Origin: Alligator mississippiensis
Lineage: Eukaryota; Chordata; Crocodylia; Alligatoridae
DNA: 64,000 bases
Assembly (NCBI RefSeq): GCF_030867095.1
Contig: NC_081831.1
Coordinates: 67,160,716-67,224,715 of the forward strand
Direction: 5' to 3'
The translations under genes and the position numbers were made by a program. Shown one piece after another: positions 22,950-34,019 of this stretch (its first letter is position 1; each line of letters opens with the position of its first letter). The notes beneath the pieces were generated by a model. It was given only the letters and a program-made list of their open reading frames with translations, did not search any database and had not been told where the DNA came from.

Positions 22950-24655
22950 GTAAGTGCTAGCATTAATATAAAGTTGTATTTACTGCATATTCTGCTTTGT
23001 CACCAAAAACAGCACTCTCTATATTAATAATCACTTGGACATGCACAGGAAGAAAATGCTGTGACTTAGATATACTTTAGGTGATCCTGGATTTGATATT
23101 CAACTCTGAGCTAAGCATTCACTGTAAACGATTTATTGCAAAAACAGCACTACCGGCATTTCTACAGTCTAACACTGAATGGACTCTGTTCTACAAATGT
23201 GGCTAGCGAGCAGACACACACAACAGACGAGGGCCAGCGCTGGTAGACAGCCGAAACCGAAATCTCATTGTTCTGTCAATTTCACGCGATGAACTTAACC
23301 TCCTCTGAGCACCTGAAAGTGCTGTCGGTTCCCACTTTTCCTGCAGATCAAGTGGGCATTTTGAGTCCCTCTTTTTTTTTTTAAAAGAGAACTCCTAAAG
23401 TGCATGTGTCTGAAATCAAGGATAAGTTTCTACAGAATAATGTAAGAGTATTAAAGCAGCCACTTGTTAACATATATAGTCACAGGCTTTAAAACTGAGC
23501 AACTCTGAGAGTAGGAACAGGATTTTTTTAGGATTGTGAAGACAAACTTCCCTCCTTAGTTACCCTGAGAGAGAGAATGTCTTGAAAGAACCAACAAACA
23601 TGGCTTTTGGTATATTTTACACAGCTTGCTAGACACATCTTGGCTTTCATTGATGTTAGCAACAATCTATCATTGTTTAAACATAGAAAGCTATCTGTTG
23701 CCTAACCAAGAACTTAATAGTTTTAAGGACTACTTGGACTCCAGGACTAATGTGAATCCAAAATACTGTTATGACTATTGGGTAAGGCACTTATATCTTA
23801 AAGGCAAACACTTCTGAAAATCCCATCTATTTGAATACCTTTTAAAAACTGGCCTGTTTGCACCTCATACCTCAGTTTTCCCATCCATAAAAAAGAGAAT
23901 AACCATATCTTAAAAGGAGAATAACTTATCTGCTTAAAATAGAATTTTGCATAAAATGCACAGCTCCACATTGATGGTGGTATAAAAATAGCTGCAGTTA
24001 ATGCAACAGGAAGCAAAAAGGAAAATGTAAATTCTCGTTGTCTTTTTTGTTTTTAATCAAAAGCAGAAAAGGACCGCTGAAAAGAAAAACTATTATTTTT
24101 GAAAGGCTTCTTAAAATTTCATTAAGCCTTCAGCTTAGATAGATGTGCATGCTTTAATTCTGTGTATATATTCTCATGCAGTGTTCCTAATAGCTGAGAT
24201 TCCACAAAGCCGTATGCAGGAAATGTAAAGGACATAGGTGTGCATGTTTCTTTTAGAAGGTGCTCTGTTGGAGAACAGATATAGCCCATTAACACTATGA
24301 TAAATGGAAGCCTTTATTTGCCTGCACTCACCCAACAGCATTAAACCTAATGGTCTCTTCCTTCGTAATGCTGATTTGAGCAGCACCTTTTTTTTTTTTT
24401 TAATATTAACTTTTGGCTGAAGCATTTAATGGAATGCTAAATCTGAAAAAGGACTCCAATGCCTGAGGTAAGACTCATGGGAAAATTTAGCTCCCTAAAT
24501 CCAAAGGTGTAATCCAGGATTTCCTGGCTCATTTGGTGCTCATCTTGGAGAAATCTAAACCCCAAAGGCACATTACTATTTTGACTTCCAAATTTCCCAG
24601 TTGTACTCTCTGGGCGTAACTAGAATTACCAAGCTTGAATGAGCTGAATAGCTAA
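22950..24655. other. Non-coding, nothing recognised
   Basis: AT-rich unique-looking sequence. No exon or named repeat. Confidence 0.5.
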
Positions 24656-25012
24656 GGGCTCCTACACACGTGCGGGGAGCTTGCTCCAATGCACTGGAAA
24701 TCCAGCGTGTCAGAGCAGACTCGATGAATTGAGTCTGCTGAAGCATGGAAATTGATGTGCTTCAGCAGCCTCACACGTCATGTGTATCAGTGTCACTGCA
24801 CGTCTCCGCGCTGACAAAATGGCAGTGAGGTACTTTGAAATAAAACCTGTCTATGAGCTTTAGTTCAGAGCACCCCACTGCCATTTTTTCAGTGTGGGAA
24901 TGTGTGCTAAGGCTGCTGCACATGATGTGCGGATGCTTTTTATTGATGCAACTTGCTAATTAAAGTACCCGGCACCACATCCAACAACACATGTAAAAAT
25001 GCACTTAGTGTT
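24656..25012. mobile_element. Fold-back MITE, TCTACAC-related family
   Basis: Ends read CTCCTACACACGTGC and CACATGTAAAAATGCAC (inverted). Internally, CTGACAAAATGGCAGTG and neighbours (around 24810) pair with CACTGCCATTTTTTCAG (around 24880), and CTTCAGCAGCCTCACACG pairs with GTGTGCTAAGGCTGCTGC-type sequence. No TSD was identified. Confidence 0.6.
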
Positions 25013-25318
25013 TGATTCACACCTAAAGCCAGTTGGGATCCAAAACCTAGGTATTCCTTTGTCATAAGTTCCCTGGGAGCTTGATTCAACAGGTGTTCTC
25101 AGAGCATGCAACATGTACTTACCATTGCAGTCTCTTCATAAAAAAGGTTGGCTGCCACTGAGTTTTTCGTGTCATCCTTTTTGTACAGCAGCTTCTTTGT
25201 CAAGCCACTTGCCCAGGAATTAGGGAAGGCCTAATTTAACAGGAACCTGGTTCTGCTCCCTGTTCCCAGGACTCCTGATGTATCTTATTAAACGACTGTC
25301 TTATGAAAACCCTTAGGC

Positions 25319-26223
25319 TAAGTGCAGGCAGTCAAAAAGCCTGAGGCTGAATCAATTCAATCTTTGCAGGTTAGCCTAAACTGCATAGACTGAACTGATA
25401 AGCAAGTGAACAGACATTCACTTTTGTTTCTGGAAATGCTGCCACATGCCTGCAGTGGCTCAGGCCAGAAGCTGTGGGGGGGACACTAAAGCATGCCTCC
25501 CAGCTTGCCAGTCACTGCCAGAAGGAAGCTGAGAGGGAAGCCCTCAGAGGCTTCACCTGCCCCTTGCTCGAGCAGAGATGGGGGTGTGCCCAGGCCTCAG
25601 CCAAGTCTAGCCATCTGAGTCCCCTGTCCCCATCCACCCCTGGCCACCACTGCCTGTTGCAGTAGAGGGAGCCTATGAGAGCTTCCCCCCGACCTCAGCC
25701 AAACAGAACCCGGGTTGGGGGGAGGGAGGGGTAAAGGAAGTTAACACCCCCCCCACCCCCTGTCATAGTCAGGCCGCCCAGCCTGGACCTGGCCACACTC
25801 CCCAAGCAAGAATGGAGGGAAAGTCTCCAAGGGCTTTCCTCCTTTCCTTCTTGGGGTCCAGTGCTAGGGTTTTGCCCCCCACCCCCTTTTTTATCAGCTG
25901 GAGCAGTGATATTGCTCTGGATTGGGAGCAGATGCATGGGGCACACACTGCTCTGCTGGAGCAGACAGCCCAGCCCAGGGCTGCAAGGCATCCTGGGATG
26001 CTGGGGTAAGTTAACTTGAATCGAGGGGGGGGATCTGGGACAGACGTTCCACAAACTGGTTTGACCTAAATCAGTTAAGTCTGATACTACATCCATCCAG
26101 GTTTATCTTAAACTGGTTTTGGCCATTTTGAAAGTGGTTTATGTGCACTGAACTTCATTGTGTTACAGATTTAAACTGGTTTCTGATCACTTAAGCTGGT
26201 TTATGTGTAACTTCTGCCCCTAG
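25319..26223. mobile_element. hAT-like 0.9-kb element, copy 1
   Basis: Flanks CCTTAGGC (25311-25318) and CCTTAGAC (26224-26231) match at 7 of 8, an 8-bp target duplication. The ends are inverted: TAAGTGCAGGCAG and CTGCCCCTAG. The right 200 bp (ACTGGTTT-rich) and the first 150 bp align clearly with 33078-33748. The GC-rich centre differs and holds C and G runs. No transposase; apparent frames in the centre are not genes. Confidence 0.75.
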
Positions 26224-26231
26224 CCTTAGAC

Positions 26232-27181
26232 TTCCCAGTGAGTAATTCACTCTCTTTGCAGATGGAGAAAAGTGGCTGTCAGATCATTTCTAGGCAGTTG
26301 TGTGATGATAAACTTTCATACAAAGGGCAATTGAAAAGAAAGAGATCAGTGCATCTAAGAATATTTCTTTCTGGTATTTTTTTTTTAGGAACTTGGAGCG
26401 GTTGGGCTCTACAAAAGACTTGGAGTTTGATAATTCTGTGTGGGAGTGAACTTGCTAAATTTTTTCCTGTAAAAGACTTTTTTCTTCCCTAATTGTCAGC
26501 CCAGCGACTCACTCTAGGCTCACAGTTTAGCTGGACTCTTTCCATCTGTGTGTAATCGCTAGGAAGAGTGTAATCACTAGGCATTAACTACACCTGTAAA
26601 ACTCCTTTCCCCCTGTTCATGCCCTCAGACTTGAGTAATGCATTAGCATGCAGTGAGATAATAGCTACTGGAGTAGTGTAAAGTCATTTTAAGGGGCTTG
26701 AAATGTAATGCAGTACCTTTTCACTTAAATGGACCCCAGAGTGGTTTGCAAGCTTAGCTTGTGACTTCTTAAAGAGTATCTCCCTATACATAGAAAGGGG
26801 TGGGAGTTAAAATGCCACCCTTTCACTCAAGAGATGATTGATTAGCATGTGTCTAATACCCAATCCAGGCTAACAAGTAAAAGGGGCCAAGCCTTGGTTT
26901 TTCTACCACTGATTACTCTAATAAGAAAGAACTGGACCCTGTGGGTATAGAGTTCCTGTGTGTCTCAAATGTGTCTCTTAAAAGGTAAGCTTGGTCAACA
27001 ATATTTTGATTCTTTCTGAGCTATTAAGCTAAGCCTGTTCTTTGTGTCGTGAACCTTCCCTCTAGCTTCCAGGCAACGTGTTGGTGGGGACGCATTGACC
27101 ATTTGTTTCTTCCAAGTTCAAAAAGAAAAGGACTGGTTTGCACACTGGTACTGTCTGCTATCACTGCAGAGCAGATGGGTG
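26232..27181. other. Non-coding, nothing recognised
   Basis: No exon or named repeat seen. Confidence 0.5.
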
Positions 27182-27189
27182 TTAGAGCC

Positions 27190-27470
27190 CAGGGCTGGAT
27201 TAATGCATAGCCAAACTAGGCACATGCCTAGGGCCATGAGCTGCAGGGGGAGTGGCCCCCTTCCCTCTGTGGCAGGGGTGCAAATGGCCCTGTCCACCTC
27301 CCTTCCCTTCCCCTCCACCGGCCTTGCCACCACAGTCACTGCTTCCTAACAGTAGCTCCGAGCCCAGCTCCCCACAGGCAGCAGCGCCAGGGTGCGGAGG
27401 TGGGTCTTGACCAGCCTGGGGCTCACAAGCTTGTTTGTGCAGGGCCCACTAAAGTGTCAATCCAGCCCTG
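27190..27470. mobile_element. hAT-type MITE, CAGGGCTGGATTAA ends
   Basis: The left end CAGGGCTGGATTAATGCA and the right end TGTCAATCCAGCCCTG form inverted termini. Flanks TTAGAGCC (27182-27189) and CTTGAGCC (27471-27478) match at 6 of 8. Length 281 bp, no coding capacity. Confidence 0.85.
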
Positions 27471-27479
27471 CTTGAGCCC

Positions 27480-30235
27480 AAGTCCTTTAGTGAAGCTTTC
27501 TCTTGCAACCTGCTAGTTATGCATGCCAATACTGAAGGGCATTGGGGACAATCTGAGCAGTTTCCTGTGGTAACAGCCACCTCTGTGTGGTTCGCTTTGG
27601 CTTCGTACTGCATCTCTGTGCCTGTTCAATGCCATCCCCTTGCCTGGCCCAAATTACACTGATTCTTTGGCAAGTAAAAGGCAGGATATAGTAGGTAGGT
27701 TGTGCTTTTTCCTTTTCCCTTTGCAGACATGCAGCAATAGGGGCGGTGAAATCATGCAGCTAAAAATGCTTGGCACCCAGAGTGTATTAGGGTAGATAAG
27801 TTATTGTTTGTGTCTGGTTTCCAAAAGATTTGTCCAGTCAAACTCCCCTAGTTTAAACACGTGCTGAACAAATACCAGATTCCTTGAGGTTTTCAGAAGG
27901 TCTAGCATGTGTTTTGAATGGAAAATTCAAATTCAGAATTCTTATTGTGGAACAAGAGGAGGACTAACACGCTGTGTCCATTTAGTTACCCACAGAGCAC
28001 AGGCTGCAGTTTATGCATCATCCAAGATGCAAGTGTTCTCCTTTCCAGAAACATCTCGGGCAATGTGAACATTTCACAATGGCTTTGAATTTATCCAACT
28101 TTTACTACTGATCCAGACCATTGTCAAAAGTCTTAAATCTCTGACCAAACGAAAAAAGACAAGTGGTAACATTCTCCTGTATGCTCTTTGTTTTAGTAAT
28201 CTTGCAGGGACACTAGTCAGAATATATAGTGACGTCAGGCTTCTGGCTGCAGTGCTACTTTTCTGGACTGGGGGTCTAACAGGTCGCTGTGGAAGGAGTT
28301 CTTCGCGTGTGAGCTGTTTGTTACAACGACAGAAAGCTGTGGTTTTTACATTACAGGTCTTTTGCTCACAGCATTGTAGGAAGTGATCAAGCAGGTGTTC
28401 TGATCAGTGGGAAATGAAAGCACATGTTGACACAACATCTAGCAAGATGCAGATTCCCAGATAGAAGGGAGCATTCAATAATTTGGGTGTTATTAAGGGT
28501 TACTCATACCCACTGGAAGAAACTGTCCCTGGGTGAAATATAGATCTGGACATGGGTTCTACAAAATGACAGAAGCCACTTAAAACCAGGGCTCTAGTGC
28601 TACTTACATGCAATTTACTCAAATCCTTAAAAGTTCAGCCGACCAAGATTTTACTCCAGTTCCTAGGAAAGCATATGGGGTGATGTCAAAAGATCAGGGT
28701 GCAGTTCAAAGGGGCATAGGATGAAGATGTCCTAAAGTTTTGGTTCTGTAAGCTCCCCTGCAGAATCGCGCTACAGGGGGCAGAGCTCTTATCCAAACTT
28801 CAGAACTTCTTAGTATTGGCTTGTGCGTGAAAGTTGCTCTGATATCCTTGTGGAGGACAGGGCTCTGTATCTCTGTATAATCTCCCCGATGTATTTACAA
28901 CAAATTGGGCCTGAAGAGAGATTGAAATTAGAATGCAGGGCTCGCCGCATGCAACTGGAAAGATGTTTGCCTGCAGAATTCAAAGTACTTGCTTTGACTG
29001 GGTGGGATGGGGAGAAGGAATTGCTTTTTCAGCTTTCTGGAACCTCTACTGAGAGAGTGCTTCTGTAAATCAAACGAAATAACTGTGCATGCTGATGCTG
29101 AAGAAGCACCAGTTGCTTCTTAATAATCCTACTTCACACTCAGGCTTTCTAAGATGCTTCATACTTGGTGACCTATAGACAGATCTGAAAACTGAGGATG
29201 CTGTCCTGTAACCCTGTGAGTGTTTGTAGCAGTTAGAGTGTAATTTTCATAGTTTCCTCTGTAAAGACCATTCATTACCTTCCAGTGTTTGGGTTTTTTT
29301 TGTTTGGTTGGTTTTTTGTGGCCTTGTGCATAGGTACAAAGGAAAGGACTGGGGGGGAGGGGGAATTAAAAAAAGAAAATGATTGCAAGAACACACAAGT
29401 TGGCAGGGGCACTGGAAGGCAGCAGGAGTATCTGAAACTATTCTCAGCTCTCCATTAGGTTTCAAGTCAGTGTCCCTTTAAAACAAATCTGCTAAGAGTG
29501 CCAGGAGTCTACATTTACAGCTATGCTGAATATGATTTAGCTGCGTGCTTGCTCCAGTTGGGGGGGAGCATCTTTCAATAGTCAGTGTAAGTAAATATTA
29601 AACTCTTTTTGCAGTTAAAAGGAGAAGAGGGGGCCATGTGAGTGGAGGCTTATCATGGAGGGGGGAAAACCGCAGGTCCTTCCCTGTCCAGGCTGCTGAG
29701 GGGAGGGGAGTTCCTAATGGGAGTTTTGCTGAAAGGAGCAGGTTAGGAAAAAGCTTCCTTCACTCCTGATGCCAGCTTCTTAGCGGTGCTGAGCTTCTCC
29801 TGTCCCAAATGATTTCAACAGAAGCTCCAAACCTAAGTTTCCATGTCTGACATTCGATTATTATTTTAGTCATGGGAGCAAATCTGAGCTCCCTTAGCAG
29901 GGACAGAGAGCTTAGCTTGGAGAGTCTAAACCACGTAAAAGTGCAGAGCTATCTTGCAGCTTGAGCAAGTCAAGGAGGGGAGGCTATATCACTGTTCTTT
30001 GGAGGCTCGCCAAACTGTAGTAATATATTTTGGGAACTACTCATTACCCTGTGTGTGGCTTATGTTTGCTATTACATGATGGAGTAGGCAGCCTCTAAGG
30101 CAGTGGAGAGATGTTGCCAAGAGTTGCTTTATATATTAGAACGTGCAGCTGACAATGTAAGATGTGTGCATTTTACAGCGGCTAACCAAGGAGATGGGCG
30201 GGGAAGCTACTGCGCTGAAAAGATTTGCTAAGCCA
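27480..30235. other. Non-coding, mostly unique-looking sequence
   Basis: No exon supported. It contains a palindromic CRE octamer TGACGTCA at 28230-28237 (about one expected by chance in 64 kb) and several short G runs (29350, 29560). Confidence 0.45.
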
Positions 30236-30240
30236 GAAAG

Positions 30241-30402
30241 AGCAGGAAAGAGTGTGACTGTAGCCTAGTAGTTAGGGTGCTGGTCAAGAAGGCACAAGGA
30301 ATCCAAAACTCATCTGGAGAGCAGGGTCCAGGACACCAGAGCCTTGCCTTCAATGCAAGGGCCCGAATAACTAAACTACAGTCACTCTCCCTCCTGTTCC
30401 TT
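30241..30402. mobile_element. Inverted tRNA-SINE-like heads
   Basis: GAGTGTGACTGTAGCCTAGT (from about 30250) through TTAGGGTGCTGG has the look of a tRNA-derived SINE head with an A-box-like TAGCCTAGTAG. Its reverse complement recurs at about 30360-30402 (CGAATAACTAAACTACAGTC...CTCC). Between them is a CAGGGTCC...GAGCC segment. Another SINE-like head is at about 30487-30610 (GGTGTGGTAGTAAGGGTGC and TGCTCTCGTTACCGAGC). Not a functional tRNA gene. Confidence 0.4.
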
Positions 30403-30619
30403 GTGGCCCCATGCATCCTTTCCTGATCCTTCTTGCCCCATATCACAGCTTTGAGGGGGACAGGAGTCCCCCACCCTGATTAGCCTATGGTGTGGTAGTA
30501 AGGGTGCTCCTCAGGCACACGGGAGATGAGGAGTACAGATGCCTCTCAGACAGATGACAAAACTGAGCCGCGATCTCCTGCTTCCAGATGAGTGCTCTCG
30601 TTACCGAGCTATCCCTTGA

Positions 30620-32830
30620 AAGGGGAGGGTGGCATTCCCATAACTTCCATACCTCCTGCAGTCTTGTCCAGAAAGAATAGCCCTTGTCTGTGTTTTGCTT
30701 GGTTTAATTTTTATGCTGTTTGGTTTACAACTTTATTCTATATATTGGGCCATACTGGTTGTGGGGGAGGGATGTTAATCCTGAAAAGACTGGAATGTCC
30801 AATCCAAAGAGGGAAAAGGGAAGGGGTCAGTATGAACCTATCTTTGCAAATTATGCAATGACGGTTGAATAACCCTGTCACCCCAGAGCTGTTTTGCAAA
30901 CAACTGTATCTCTTGCAAATTAACTTGCTCTTTGGGATCGTCATTAGTCAGTGGAGACTTTCTAATGGAAGGAAGTGCCAGTGAGTGTTGTCATGCTGTA
31001 ATCTATATTCCAAGCAAACTAGAGTAACTATTTTTTTTTTTTTCCTTCAGCGATCTCTTTATAATTGGCAAATTATTCTGTACTTGACTTTGAAGAATGG
31101 GGTGGGGGAGGTGTGAATCAATCTACTTATCTTTACTAATCTTGGAGGCCATCTGCCAAATAACGTATCTTGTTACAATGTGGTTTTTCGGGTTAATTAA
31201 TGAGAAAATGGCTCTTAAGAAAAAAAGAAACTTGTTTAGAAATGGTGTTGTTGCACTGAGCTATTTCTTGCCTCTTTGCAGCTAATTTATGTATTGGTTG
31301 GGGGGTTTTTTTGTTTTTGTTTTTTTCCAAAGGCTGTTCTCCTATTGATAGAGAAGAAAGCATAGTCTATAAGAGATTGCTTGTCTAAACCTTGATCCAA
31401 TTTTTTTTTTTTTTTACATCAGTGGAAGTTTTTGTCTATTGACTTCTACTGTGTCAGGATTTCACACAAAATCCTCAGGCAAAATTCTCATTTGTCGTCA
31501 GCTGAAGCTTTGTATGAGTAAATTGTTAAGCAGACATTTCAGGATTTGACCCAGGGAAAGCTTTAAATATCTACTGGATTGTAATTCTCTTGTTTGACAA
31601 GTGTTAGCTTCTACAGATGCGGTGTAACAGCAACACAAAGTAGATGGTTTTGGCTTTTAAAGGAAACCTGCCATGCCTAGTTGTATCTATTGGGCCAGCT
31701 TTGGTACATATGCAAATAACGGAAAAATGTACATCAGACTGCTAATTTCACTCTAGTGGGAGCACTTAAGAGGAGGACCACCAAGATACCGTAATGCCCT
31801 GTCATGTGTCATTTGCCATATAACCTTCTAGGAGGATATTCTTACTGATGAAGTAAAAAATCTGCATCTTACTGTTGTAGATCACTTCAAGGCAAGAAGA
31901 GGATACGTTTCTGAAAACTGAAGGGGAAACCTAAACCAAGAATTTGCCATAGAAGCTCATTCCAGAGTGAGTTCAGTTTCTTGTCCACTTCCTCAAACAG
32001 ATCTATAGAAAAATGGTGTTTGGTGTTTCAAGAGCTCAGATAAACTCTGCAAATGTTATTTGGTCTGTAACTTGTAATAAAATTGCTGAGGAACATGCAT
32101 CTACTAGCTGAGCTGTATGATTGGTCAGCTAAAATACATGACAGGTTCATATTCCTAGAAAGGACACTCTTAATTCTTGCAATCAAAGTAAGTATAGAAA
32201 CAAGCTTCCTAATTCCCCAACAATATTTGCAACTATATGCTGCTTCTATGAACACTTTTGCCAGGAAACTCCATTAACTAGTTTTTAAATTAAAAAAAAA
32301 AAAAAAGCAAAGATGGCAAAAACAGCCAAAGCATATAGACTTAAATTGCAAAAGATAGTTTTGGAAGTCTGATCTACCTGTCACTATTCTTCACCCTTGC
32401 ACACAAATGTAGAAGAAGAGGGCTAGTCAACCAAAAAAAGAAAAGAGCCTTCCCAGAGCAGCTCAGACCCAGACTGCTCCTAAATTACCTTTCGGCCCCA
32501 GGAGAATCCAAAAAAAAAAAAAGAAGGAAGTGTGTCTTCTCACATCTCCCAGTCCAGAATTGTCTTCCTGAAGAGTTGCCTTCCTGGTTCTCTCCTACTC
32601 AATGTTACGACCTATTATCCTACTGTGTAGAAATTATTTTGTTTTAAAACTTTGCTATCTACTCCCAGTCTAATTTAATTTGCAAACCCACCTTTATCCA
32701 AGATTGGCAGTTAATTTTGCCTAGAGCTACTTGTTAGGTGCTGTTTATCAAAGGATGATAGAGTGTAGGGAGGAGAATCATCTAAAATGACTTAAGCTTC
32801 TAAACGGACACAATCTTTATCTACCCTAAA
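30620..32830. other. Upstream flank of calpain exon, nothing recognised
   Basis: AT-rich with several T runs (31030, 31310, 31400). No additional exon. For the calpain exon, a usable splice acceptor is TTAATTTTGCCTAG ending at 32724, but this choice is weak. Confidence 0.4.
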
Positions 32831-32839
32831 TAGAGGAAT

Positions 32840-33001
32840 ATGTCATCACTGAAATTGTTCAAAGATCAGAAATATCACACGCTCAAGCAGCAGTGTCTCA
32901 AACAAAGGAACCTCTTTGAAGATCCCGAGTTTCCAGCATCAGACGAATCCCTATTCTATGAGAGACATCTGCCTGGGAGAGTGGAGTGGAAACGACCAAA
33001 G
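32840..33001 (+). CDS. CAPN6: Calpain-6-like, N-terminal coding exon
   Basis: A 54-codon exon. Residues 4-12 (LKLFKDQKY), LKQ-x-C at 15-19, LFEDPEFPA (25-33), SLFY (37-40) and LPG-x-V-x-WKRP (44-53) follow the N-terminus of calpain-6 (known LKLFKNQKY, SLFYNRLLPGKVVWKRP). LFEDP-x-FPA is shared with calpain-5. The exon ends AAG|GTAACT after the WKRPK, phase 0, where the family has an exon junction. ATG has A at -3 and an in-frame TAG at 32831-32833, supporting the start. Mammalian CAPN6 is a catalytically degenerate calpain that stabilises microtubules. The active-site region lies in later exons outside this window, so catalytic status here is unknown. CAPN5-like paralogy is the alternative; the LKLFK motif favours CAPN6. 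Confidence 0.9.
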
Positions 33002-33077
33002 GTAACTTGTGCCATTCCTAGTGAATGAAACCCAACTTCTGCTGCTCATCTGCAAGGGTTGGCAGAATCACTTTGGA
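33002..33077 (+). other. Start of CAPN6 intron 1
   Basis: The GT donor is at 33002-33003 (GTAACT). Only 76 bp separate the exon from the hAT-like insertion. No second calpain exon was found to the end of the window, so intron 1 is at least 31 kb. Confidence 0.7.
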
Positions 33078-33748
33078 TAAGGACAGACATTCAAAAAGCC
33101 TGAGCCTGAATTGATTCAGTTTTTGCTGGTTAGTCTAACTTGCAGAGAGTGAACCAGTTTGGAAGCGGATAGATGTTCAGCACATGCCTTCTGTGTCTCA
33201 AGCCAGAAGCCCAGGGGCACTAGAGTAGCCCTCCCTTCCATGGGGAATCTGAGCTGAGGTTGGGGGGAGGCATGGCCAGACCCCAGCGGCTCCCTGACAG
33301 CTGGGAGCAATCTGGGCACACAGGGCTGCCGGTCCCCAGAGGGAACTCTTCCCCCTCCTCCCTCCCCCCACCACCATGGGGCTGGGAGGGGGGCCCTGCT
33401 TGGTGCTGGGGGGGCTCTTCTCCCTCCTCCCTGCCGGAGCTGCAGCCAGGGAGCAGAGGGGAGGGGCCAGCCCTGCTGTGGAGCAGATAGCCCTGCCCAG
33501 CCCAGAGAGCATGCTGGGATGCTGGGGAAGTCTGGTTTATCTTAAACCAGGAAGGGGTCTAGGACAGACATTGCATAAAACAGTTCAAGCCAAATCAGTC
33601 AAGTCTGATACTACATTCAACCAAGTTTATCTCAAACTGGCTTTAGCCATTTTGAAACTGGTTTATATGCACTGAATGTCTGTTCTGTTACAGGTTTAAA
33701 CCAGTTTCTGATCACTTCAGCCAGTTTATGTGTAATGTCTGTCCCTAG
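33078..33748. mobile_element. hAT-like element, copy 2, in CAPN6 intron 1
   Basis: The ends TAAGGACAGACATTCA and ATGTCTGTCCCTA are inverted. Both flanking 150-200-bp segments align with the element at 25319-26223 (for example AAGTCTGATACTACAT and TTTCTGATCACTT shared). Flanks ACTTTGGA and CCTTTGTG match only 5 of 8. The GC-rich core is shorter than in copy 1. No transposase. Confidence 0.75.
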
Positions 33749-34019
33749 CCTTTGTGAACTGCCATTCTCCTCTCTCGGCTCATAAATGTAATTTGCAGAG
33801 CCAGCCTCGTTTTTCCCCCCTCCCATTCTACTTCCAGGATAGAAATAGAAATCCTGCCAGGAGATCTGCTCAATGTCAAATTACTGTCTAAACTGTAAAT
33901 AGGGCTTTACAACACGTAGGTAAAATGTACTTTCAGCTCTTTTTATAGCTCTTCAATAAAAAACAATAATATGGAGTCACTCTACCCCTGCTTCCATTTA
34001 CATCTGTGCTGTCTAATTC

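Noticed and set aside
28230-28237. Palindromic CRE TGACGTCA
   Set aside because: One exact octamer is expected by chance in about 65 kb, and no promoter context supports it.
30245-30330. Possible tRNA gene
   Set aside because: No credible B box or cloverleaf; better read as a SINE-like relic.
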